A stretch of 64,000 bases of DNA, taken from NCBI RefSeq assembly GCF_963678635.1, contig NC_087067.1, positions 40,508,379 through 40,572,378 on the forward strand, in the 5' to 3' direction. Shown one piece after another: positions 21,020 through 29,582 of this stretch (the first letter of the stretch is position 1; each line of letters opens with the position of its first letter). This DNA is from Symsagittifera roscoffensis. Taxonomy: Eukaryota > Xenacoelomorpha > Acoela > Convolutidae. The notes under the pieces are model-generated. The model ran no database searches. It was not told where the DNA came from and saw only the letters and a program-made list of their open reading frames with translations. The position numbers and the translations under genes are program-made.

Positions 21020-22957
21020 TTATTGAATAATCTTTCTTACCGTTATTACGATTGGACTAATAAATTGTTTGTCGCTAAAGCTGTCGAGTTTCACGATATG
21101 GCCTTGGTCTATCAAGGATTTTAGTTCTTGTTCAACCTTTTCCTGAATATGAATCGGGATCCGGCGTCCTTTTTGTTGCAGTGCTTTGAAGTCATGTAGG
21201 AATTCGGGATTTGAAGTCATGAAGTCATGAACTACGTGGTTTTTTGACCGACCAATGCGTGTGCACAACCCCGGGTATGTTGATTTAACCCAATTTGTGA
21301 TGGCCGTGTCCGATTGATCTGGTTCTGTAATGTAATTGATTGACTTACCAGTTGGTTTTTCTTGTTGAAGATGAATGCCTAGTTGTGGTAGCAAATTTCG
21401 ACCCAAGATGTTTGCCCGTTTATCGTCCACCACCACAAATGGCGCCGTGTTGATTGTCCACCCTCCTGATTCTATAGGGGCAATCAGCCTGCCGAACGCG
21501 GGAATTTTGTAACCATTGTAGCATACCATTCTATTAGCCTCGTCATTTTGATTGAGTTGAATACGACGAGCTCGTGGCACCGTATTTTCCAAAATGGCCG
21601 CTGTTTTGTTATTTACAAACAATGTTGGAGATCCTGTGTCTGCAATGAAGGTAATATTGTGTTTCCCAATTCTGACTCGGATGAGATGTCCTATTAAGTC
21701 GTTTGTTGATAAATTTCCTGCCGTTTCCTCTTCGAAATGTACAGCATTTACGCTGTTGTCCTCTGGATGTATGAGTTCCCACCCCGGAGCGACGTCCCCT
21801 GCTTGGAGGTAGTCAACATACGCCGCTATGTCGGTGTCCTGGATGTTTACTTCGGGATTTGTTTCTTCACTGATAGCATTAACGTTTGGGGAATTACAGA
21901 GTCTTGCAAAGTGTCCTCGTTTTGTGCATTTATTGCAAATTTTGTCCTTTGCTGGACATTGTTGAAGGTGACCGGGTCCGAACGGATTACCACACTTAAA
22001 ACAAGATTGTTTCCTGTCTCTATCTGGTCGTTGCGAGCTTCCCCGCTGTGATTGTCCTCGACCTCTGTTGTTTCCTCTTCTGTTGTTACGGTAAGGGTCC
22101 CCACCTCGTCTTTGGATGAACCCAACTGGTTCGGTTTTTATGCCCGTATGTTGAGAAGGAAATGACGATGAACCCTGCTTGCGGATTTGGATTTGGTTTT
22201 CCAGTTCCTTTTCCCTGCGTATTGCATATTCGAACGCTTGCTCCGGGGTTTTGGTCTCAGCTAGTAAATCTTTTTGTACTTCATCATTTGTCATATTTGC
22301 TGTGAATAAGTCTCGGATAATTTCTGTTTCTAACGTGTTATTGTTGCAATCAGGACATTTGAAGTTTCTTTTGATGACTAATTCCGTGAGACCGCAGTGG
22401 AACTGTTCCAGTGTTTCTGTTTTATTCTGCTTTCGTGTGAATGCCTCGTATCTGTCAAATGTAACGTTACGGTCTTTAATGAAAAGGTGTTCCAAACGAT
22501 CCCAGAATGCTCTTGTTGATATTTCTTGTATCTTTAGGTCTGGGTAGTGTTGGTTCAAGCGTCTCTGACCTTCGTTACCTAGGCTTAGGTATATGTAGCT
22601 TTTGACTTTTATGTCGGCTTCCTCCCATGGTATTCCATCCACGGTGGGTCCCAAATTGTCCAATTGGGCACATTGGTTATCCCATTGTATCTTTTTTTCT
22701 TGATTACGTATGTTCCTGTCCCTGGTTTGTGATTGAGTTTCCCCTTCTATAGGAAGTTCATAACCAGGTTCGTGCGGTTTTCTTATTGCAGGTGGATCTC
22801 GTAACAGCTTTTGTAGGTTTATGCCATCTTTTGCGACAATTCCTAAGTAGAGTTGCTGGTTCCACTTCTCCCACTCTGTTGGCGGTTCCGCCGAGGCTTT
22901 TTGCCAGAATGGGGCGATACCTAGTGGGTTTTTTGTTGTGAGTGCTGGCTGCGCCAT
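21020..22957 (-). CDS. gag: Gag-protease and start of reverse transcriptase (gypsy)
   Basis: 645 codons. The start codon combines the last LTR base with the first two primer-site bases, in good context (AACATGG). The N-terminal ~290 residues are a gag capsid-like region. Two zinc knuckles follow (CFKCGNPFGPGHLQQC and CNKCTKRGHFARLC, near residues 330 and 350). Then comes an aspartic protease with FIADTGSP and the ILGRNLL flap-side motif. The frame runs on into the RT domain (INPV-like ISPIVITV) and ends at a TAA at 21020-21022. RT continues at once in another frame, so the stop reflects a single-base loss near 21035 within an RT strand rather than a natural gag end. Confidence 0.9.
   Translation of the reverse strand: MAQPALTTKNPLGIAPFWQKASAEPPTEWEKWNQQLYLGIVAKDGINLQKLLRDPPAIRKPHEPGYELPIEGETQSQTRDRNIRNQEKKIQWDNQCAQLDNLGPTVDGIPWEEADIKVKSYIYLSLGNEGQRRLNQHYPDLKIQEISTRAFWDRLEHLFIKDRNVTFDRYEAFTRKQNKTETLEQFHCGLTELVIKRNFKCPDCNNNTLETEIIRDLFTANMTNDEVQKDLLAETKTPEQAFEYAIRREKELENQIQIRKQGSSSFPSQHTGIKTEPVGFIQRRGGDPYRNNRRGNNRGRGQSQRGSSQRPDRDRKQSCFKCGNPFGPGHLQQCPAKDKICNKCTKRGHFARLCNSPNVNAISEETNPEVNIQDTDIAAYVDYLQAGDVAPGWELIHPEDNSVNAVHFEEETAGNLSTNDLIGHLIRVRIGKHNITFIADTGSPTLFVNNKTAAILENTVPRARRIQLNQNDEANRMVCYNGYKIPAFGRLIAPIESGGWTINTAPFVVVDDKRANILGRNLLPQLGIHLQQEKPTGKSINYITEPDQSDTAITNWVKSTYPGLCTRIGRSKNHVVHDFMTSNPEFLHDFKALQQKGRRIPIHIQEKVEQELKSLIDQGHIVKLDSFSDKQFISPIVITVRKIIQ
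22944..22956 (-). other. Primer binding site overlapping the gag start
   Basis: Immediately after the 5' LTR the minus strand reads TGGCGCAGCCAGC. TGG directly after the LTR is the standard position and start of a tRNA primer binding site; the matching tRNA would end ..CTGCGCCA. A serine-type tRNA is plausible but not verified. The first two bases of the site are also bases 2 and 3 of the gag ATG. Confidence 0.7.
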
Positions 22958-23335
22958 GTTATACCCTCAGCCGTTAGGTGAGGTATATACTGTGTAATCT
23001 CGATAGTCAAAGTCTATGCTTAATCGCTAACTAAGAATTGGAATACGAAGAGATTGAGAGCAACTTAAATTCAGTTTAGAAAGTTAAGTCTGATTCGAAT
23101 CTGACCTCGAAATCATGAGAGAGACAGAGACTTATAAATAACTATTGAATATGGTGTTAGGTTTAATAGGTACTTAATTTAGATCAGACTTCTATATAGT
23201 TCAGTTTACATAGTGTTACATAAGTATATATGGTTAGCACTTGGGATGGATGTAATGTTTTAGATAAACATAGTTCTAGTATATCCGAATGGATAACAGT
23301 TCATATTGGTATGTACTGTATCCGTATGGATAACA
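22957..23335 (-). repeat. 5' LTR of the minus-strand gypsy element
   Basis: 379 bp, ends TG..CA within a short inverted repeat (TGTTAT/ATAACA). It differs from the 3' LTR at three positions. Its last base (complement of position 22957) supplies the A of the gag start codon. Confidence 0.95.
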
Positions 23336-23340
23336 ATACT

Positions 23341-24185
23341 GTTTGCACGATATTTTATAATGAGATGAAAAAAGTTATTTTGATTCCAGTGAGTCGCACT
23401 GCTTCATAGCTATCGAGTGGAGATAATATTTTTCTAGTTTTTGCAACTGAAATCGTCTTCGCCCTCAGGATACAATTAAGACCTGGTGCGAGTTCGGGGG
23501 TTGAGAAGCATAATTGATAAGACCTGGAGAAGCTTTGGAGTTTGAGAAATTTCTTAGCTAGCTGATTTCCTAGCTGCAGCGATAACCTGTGTTTTTTACA
23601 GACCCCAAACTATAGAGAGTTGCAAAAAAATTCAACAGACTAAATTAATAAAAAAAGAGCAAATAACCTTTTTCAGACAATTTTTGCATGCCGCAAGATC
23701 TACTAAAAAATCGAATTTGCTGCAAAATATGTTGAAATATGGGAGATTGCTCTTTTTAAAAAATTTCTAAGTGTTCCATTTTTTCGCAACCCGTGTCTTA
23801 GTATTCATATCAAGCTTGCTAGAGCTTTAGCAAGATCAGTTAGCTGGTTAAGAGGTTTCAGCATGGTTAGTTTGAAAACCAAATGCTTGCTCAGTTCTGA
23901 TTGGCGCTCCTCTCCCATCTTGGTGGCCATTTTGAACAATCAAAAATCAACCCTATTTTGGTCAGCCAGTGTTATCACAATTTGTTACCATAATTTTTTC
24001 TGATTTTGTATTTTGATCGCCACACGGCATTGAGTATTTTGATGAGATGGAACATAGGCAGATACAATTTTTCGGTAATGAAAAGAATGCCTTACAAAAA
24101 TGCTAGAACATCACAAAGCTTGCGTTGTACTTCCTGTTTCGGAGAACACCAAATATTGCTATAATTTCAAAATGAATTGAAAAAC
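23341..24185. other. Non-coding DNA
   Basis: No gene or repeat recognised between the gypsy element and the MULE remnant. Confidence 0.4.
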
Positions 24186-24189
24186 AATG

Positions 24190-25021
24190 TATAAACTTGT
24201 TTTCTTTCAGAAACACCCAGACAGCTTGGACTCTGGGAAATTTTTTCGAAACGCTAGAGGAGTGGCTTGCTCGAAATCCAGCGATTTTTTTTTTCAATTT
24301 TACTGGCAGGGTTAAGTTTTTTGAGGCTTCTACGAAATGGTGGTATATTTTTTCCGTTTTATTTGGTAAGCAGGCATATATGCAAGCGTGAGCTATTCCT
24401 AAAAGACTAGCATGTATGGAGTATAGTTGATAGAGCGTTTTAGTAGTAACTTTGAAAGTTCCGTCAGCCAACCAATAAATTGATTTTCGAGCACACGTAG
24501 CATTTCTGGGTCGCCAAATGAAATAATCTTTTCGTGATCATTTTATCCCTTGTCATCTTTTTCAAAGTTCATAAATAGCTCGGGTATTTCGAAATTTCTT
24601 GTTGCTGGGGAGACTGGTAAAACCTGTTCTCGTTGCTTGCACTTGCGTTGCGCAATTCGAACTAAATTTTCCTTAGTTGGTAGGGTTAATTGATTGGCAA
24701 TATCGTCTGTTATGGGCTGAATTGTTATAGCGACTGCGGCCGTTGGGGTATTAACCTCGGTCAGGTCCTGATATATTTCAAAACTAGTCAAGAATCAGGT
24801 TTTCCCGTATAAATGTCGTGATTATGATCACCCCTCATTTGAATAAAATTTTCGCCATGCGTAGTTGCTGTTGCTCGGCATTTATGAGTCTGGTATTTTG
24901 AGCAGTTCGAGTTAGTAGTGGTTTTGTTCTTACATTTAAAATAATACTCATGGCCTGATACCACTAATAGTTGTTTGATTTTGGAGAATAAAGTAAATGG
25001 AAGAACACTTCAAAATTTATA
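24190..25021 (-). pseudogene. FLYWCH zinc finger-MULE transposase remnant
   Basis: Minus-strand fragments line up in the order expected of FLYWCH-MULE proteins. About 25021-24791 encodes a FLYWCH finger (FSKIKQLLVVSGHEYYFKC.., then C, then KCRATAT, ending MRGDHNHD, with the C..C..C..HxH pattern). 24791-24543 encodes the linker (FEIPELF region). About 24540-24205 encodes the start of the MULE transposase: ISFGDPEMLRVL, then YWLADGTFKVTTKTLYQLYS, then YACLPNKTEKIY, then a DFEQA catalytic-type motif and SKLSGCF. Breaks: TGA at 24788-24790 with a frame change, TAA at 24543-24545, a frame change near 24500, another near a T run at ~24290, and TGA at 24207-24209. The rest of the transposase is absent. 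It is a dead Mutator-like element or a degenerate gene copy. Confidence 0.8.
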
Positions 25022-26739
25022 GCTCATAGAATGATAAAACAATCGTTCAAGTGAACGGAAGCATGATTTTATGTAAATTTTTATACTTTTTAAGTTGCTT
25101 TCAATTAGCACCATATGGGTTATCTCTGTTTTAAACGCGTGAACGAGGGATTATCTTTCTAACTAGCGGCAAATAATATTTTTTTTTAGATGCTAGAGGC
25201 ATCAAGTGAATTAAGACTGGCTTTTCAGGCCTCAATTAGTACTTAATTGGAATACTCCTGTACTCATAAAAATGACCTAACTTGAAACAGCTTATCGGTA
25301 ATAAAAGACGATTAAATTCTTGTGGGGTTATCTTGTTGCGGGGTTATAAAGAAGAGCTGTAAAATTTGAGGGTTAAATAACGTGGGGCTTAAGAGTTTGA
25401 CACAGTTGTTGCGACTACCGAGAGCAGTTGTTGCTTCTTTTTCACATAAAATCAAGTAGCGCAAATAATCTTCGTAATGGGTCGAAAGATTTATCATCAT
25501 AAAGTTTTTCAGTAGTAAATCAAACGACAATTAAACTTTTCCTAAATTTTCCGCAGTGTTCTAAAACTTTAAAATTTAATCTAAATTCCGTCGGTTAAAG
25601 TGAAAAATATACTTTCTTTTTAGCCGTGCAAAATTAGTTTTTCTCCAGTTTCTTTAGCAATGAAAAGTTTTGAAAATTTCAAATTTGATTTTTCAATGCT
25701 TGTTTGTTTTCCGAAAATAACTGCTGTCGATTTTGTCCTAATTGTTTTTTTACTTTTTAGTGTGCCTCAGCTTCAGGTTTTCTTTCAGATTTCTCATCCC
25801 ATTGCGAACAAAAAACAAAACAATTTGGCAGAAAGTTGTTTTTTTAGTTATTTGATTATTGTGGTCAGAAAGTCTTGTGCAGCCGGCTGTCCTCATTTCT
25901 GATGTTTCTTGAATTTACGATGAAAAATTTGGCATCTAATAGTTTATCTGGAATTTGCTTTTCCTGAAAGACCTGTTAATTAGCTAGTAGAGAAGTTGCG
26001 CAGTTAGACTTGCAAATTTTCAAACTAACAGTGTTGCCAATTTTCAAACTATCAAATAGAAAAAATGTTTTTTATGAAGGCGGATAATTTGTTTGCCTCA
26101 AATCAATTTTTTTGTCTTATATGAACTGATTCAATGGCTCAAAGAGTAATTCTGAAAAAGGTAAATTACTGTTATTGACGCAGGAGTCTAGCCTTGGAAT
26201 CATTGACCCTATTGATTTTCTTCATCTACGTGTCATTGAAAAAGTTTCAAGTTGTCTTGATTTTTTGAGACAGCAAAATCAAAGTTACTTATTCAAAATT
26301 TTTACTCATTTTCTTAGGCCGTGAGTTTCGGTTCGCTCAAAGCCAAAAATCAAAGTTTTACAATTTTTTTTATTATTTTGACCAGTTTTGAGCTATCCCA
26401 GAACACTATAAATTCATCGTTTTGCAAAATTTTTGTGAAAAGCAAATTTTCGGAATAAATTGACAATCAATTACCGTTTTGTACACTTGATTGGTGCAAG
26501 CACCACGTGTCTGTCTCAAGACAGTTATTCAAAGTTTAAAGTCCTGTTATCAGGGCAGTCACTTGATAGACAAAAAAATTTCTTTTTCAGGAGGCGAAAA
26601 TTAATTCCGCTCCCAGAAAACCGAAAAAAAATTAATCACCGATAGCTTAAAAAATTGGCCATAAACGTTTATAAAAAAAGTCTTCTCATCCGAGTCCGGA
26701 CAAAAAGATGATCCAAAACAATCAGACCATTTTTTATTC
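25022..26739. other. Non-coding DNA
   Basis: No supported gene. Short frames at 25312-25530, 25660-25902 and 26460-26645 show no domain or splice context. Confidence 0.4.
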
Positions 26740-27370
26740 ATTTTCACATTCTGGCGCAATGGATGAAAAAAACGATTGAATACCTAGTAAACAAGAATTA
26801 ACAAAGCTTAGGTTGGTTTCCGAGCTTCATATTTATTTATCGTAGCCATTTATTGTTTTAACTTATTTTCAAATAGAATTTTAAAAATGCCAACTTTTTT
26901 TGACCTTTCAAACGCAATTGACTCATTCAATTGAAAATTAGTAATAAGGAAACTCGAAGATTTGAAATTCAGCAGCCATTCAATTTAGAACGAATGAGAG
27001 TTTTGTAAGAAACGAAAACAAAAATTAAATGAATCAAACCCGAATCAGATTGAATATATTGCTTCAAGGTTTTGCGCACGGAACATTTCTATGCCCACTT
27101 GTTTCAATTTTTCTGTAAGGATTTGTGTCAACTTTTTATGAATTGATGCTAAATCGTCCAGTACCCTGATAGAAAGTTGCATTTGTCGAATAGAAGACTC
27201 TGGGTTTTCCCACTAGTTGTTAACTTAAAATGACTGCTGAAAATTATGATTTCAAAAATTTCTGAAAAATTGACAAACCTCGCATTGAAGTTTAAAAACA
27301 TTATAAATGAAATTTGACGTTTTTTAATCCTAATTGCCTAATTTTAAGAGCAATTTTTGCTAACCTTCGT
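26740..27370 (+). pseudogene. Degenerate non-LTR reverse transcriptase fragment, first of a tandem pair
   Basis: At 26887-26967 the plus strand encodes FFDLSNAIDSFN, a stop, then KLVIRKLEDLK. This is a decayed version of the RT motif FLDLSKAFDSFN that is intact in the second copy about 700 bp downstream. Upstream, text around CGCAATGGATGA and TTGGTTTCCGAGCTTC is shared with the second copy. No continuous ORF remains. Confidence 0.6.
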
Positions 27371-27404
27371 ATAGCTAAAAAAATGGTGATCAATTTGAAA
27401 AATG

Positions 27405-27990
27405 AGCCGGAAAAATCAGACAATTTACAATCATTATCAATTACTGACGCAATGGATGAACAAAAATGAACGAATACCTACGAAAGGAGAAATAACAAAT
27501 CAAATGTTGGTTTCCGAGCTTCCTAATCATTTATAATTGCAATTTTCTTTTTTGATTTTTTTTAAAAAGAGTCAAGAAAAAATTATGCTAACTTTTCTTG
27601 ACCTTTCAAAAGCGTTTGACTCATTCAACCGAAAATTAGTAATAAAAAAAATTAAAAGTTTGAAAAATTAAAAGTTTGAAGTAATAAAATTACTTAAAAG
27701 TTAGTAATAAAAAAAATTAAAAGTTTGAAATTGCTAAATCGTTCAGTGCGTTGATAAAAAAATGCTTCTTTCGAAAAAAAGAATCTCGACTTTTCCGCTA
27801 ATTAATTATTAAAATTGATTGCTGAAAAATAAGTGTTTACTATTTTCTAAAAAAAATTGACAAACATATTGAAATTTAAATACAATTGTGGATAAAAATA
27901 ATTGCAAATCGACTTTTTTTCTCTTAAATGTTTTGTTAAGAAGCAATTTTGGCTAACCTTTACCTATCTTTCTAGGGTGACCAAATCAAT
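27405..27990 (+). pseudogene. Degenerate non-LTR reverse transcriptase fragment, second of a tandem pair
   Basis: 27585-27665 reads MLTFLDLSKAFDSFNRKLV, the catalytic-aspartate motif of LINE-type RTs (LDLSKAFD). The flanks match the copy at 26740-27370, including the ATTGACAAAC and AGCAATTTTxGCTAACCTT segments. It is frameshifted and truncated, and not related at close range to the element at 29438. Confidence 0.65.
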
Positions 27991-28325
27991 CCCTTTTAGG
28001 GAACCAGTCCATTTTGTACCTCTTTTGGTTCTCTCTGCGTTCAATGGTCCCCTTTTTTAATTTGCTCACTGGATTCAAAATTTCGTGTTTCAGATCACGC
28101 AATGGATAAATATTGGTTCAATGATTTCCTGTTTAACAATATAGGCATTTAGTTGTAAAAATCCCAAATTGGGATGGAAACAAATTAAAGCTTTTCGGGT
28201 TAATGAGTTTTAGAACGTTCACTTGTGTTCTAGGACAAACCGATGATTCTCGTGCAACAAAAAGTTACGGGTGAGAGTTAGTTGACTCAACGTTTTGATT
28301 CTTATAACTTTTTTGTATGAAGTTT

Positions 28326-28868
28326 TTATTGTTCCGACTTTCGATACGAAAGTAACGGAATATTTGTGCTCGGGGTGGTTTTGTTTTCTTCAGACAAATT
28401 TCGACTTTTTAACTAGCCATTTTTTTATATCATTCAAAAGGTATTCTTGTCCTGAGCTTAAATTTGAAAAGATATTTCACCTGTGATCATTTTTCGTAAA
28501 GTTATGAGGGTTTAAAGATTGCCATTTGGCCATTTTGACCAATTTGGGACAATTAGCGCGCGATATAATTCGCGCTATTAACGCGTAAGCGGAGATTTAA
28601 TTCGTCCTATAAATCGTTCCAAATTGGTTGAAGGAAGCTTATTTGCCATAATTGAATTGTTACAACGAGCGAAATCTATTGTTTTGTACTTTATATGGCG
28701 TGTGGGGGGATGATTTTTATAGAAAAATTTTCAAATTTTAGAAAAAAAAGTTTTTTATTTTATTTTATTTTTGTTTATTTTTTTTGTTGTTTATGTTATT
28801 ACTGCTCCATAAACGATAAAAGGCAGTCGGAACTTTCAGGGCTTTGCCCTGATACGAGCAGTCTTGTT
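28326..28868 (+). repeat. Dispersed hairpin-bearing repeat, family R, copy 2
   Basis: About 540 bp from TTATTGTTCCGACTTTCG to GATACGAGCAGTCTTGTT, inverted relative to copy 1. Terminal hairpins CTTTCG-ATA-CGAAAG and CAGGGC-TTT-GCCCTG are intact. Confidence 0.8.
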
Positions 28869-28879
28869 TTTTACCTTTA

Positions 28880-28973
28880 AATTTTCATGTTACTTCTGCT
28901 TCATAGACCTTAAAAGGCAGTCGGAACATTCAGGGCTTCGCCCTGATACGAGCATTCTTGTTTTTAAGGCTTC
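28880..28973 (+). repeat. Partial tandem copy of the family R terminus
   Basis: Repeats the last ~90 bp of copy 2 (ACTTCTGCTTCATAGACC to CATTCTTGTT), with the terminal hairpin kept as CAGGGC-TTC-GCCCTG. Only the loop differs. Confidence 0.75.
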
Positions 28974-29421
28974 AATATGATTTCACAGATTTCCTCTAAG
29001 CGCTGACACGGGTGTAGTCTCTTTGTTAGTTGATCTCAGACTACTGTTTTCACAGCCATAGTTTGAGGAATCATCAACCTTTCAAATCAATTAAGGCTAT
29101 AACAGTTTCAAAGCTCTGGTTTAACTGACTGTATTTCAGTTCATTTTCCTGTTGAATTGAAAAATCGCGCGACGTTTGATCAGCAAATTACTAGAATAAG
29201 TTGCCCATAGTCTATGTTGATAGCGGAGAAGCTTCAAAATTCAGAAAGATTTCAGTTGAATTTTTTGTCGGACAATTTTGTATCTGCCTATCGTTTGGCA
29301 ACTTATTTTACGCATAATGTACTTGCTTTATTGTAGGTTATGTTAGCGGTCGTTTTGTAAATCTATATAAGTTCTTTTCTTTTCTCAGCGATTGCTACAA
29401 GAAAATTCCTAATATGCGCCG

Positions 29422-29437
29422 ATCAAGGAGAAGTTTT
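29422..29437. repeat. Target-site duplication, 3' side of non-LTR element
   Basis: ATCAAGGAGAAGTTTT, identical to 33608-33623. The two copies bracket the retrotransposon exactly. Confidence 0.9.
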
Positions 29438-29582
29438 AATTTAATTTAATTTACCATCTACATTACAACAGTAATGAATACTATTATAAGGCATGGAGGG
29501 TGACCCAAAGAGAATTTCATCTCATCGAGTGGGAAACCTCGAGAACTTAAAGAGCAGAGACATAAATTCTCCAGAGTGGGCA

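Larger units (their letters stand above)
15907..23335 (-). mobile_element. Ty3/gypsy LTR retrotransposon, complete, minus strand
   Basis: A 7,429-bp element between two 379-bp LTRs that differ at only 3 positions, flanked by a perfect 5-bp target duplication ATACT (15902-15906 and 23336-23340). LTR ends are TGTTAT..ATAACA. In minus-strand order it carries gag with two CCHC knuckles, aspartic protease (DTG), RT, RNase H, a long serine-rich linker, integrase and a 3' ORF. The coding frame is interrupted by a 1-nt loss near 21035, a TGA at 19860-19862 and a 7-bp tandem duplication at 19816-19829; the loss and the duplication restore the original frame between them. Near-identical LTRs mean a recent insertion, so these breaks are either young mutations or assembly errors. 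Confidence 0.95.

Noticed and set aside
21033-21060. GTAAGA..TTAG as a tiny intron at the gag-PR to RT break
   Set aside because: Only about 27 nt, and removal would delete conserved RT residues. A one-base loss explains the frame change better.
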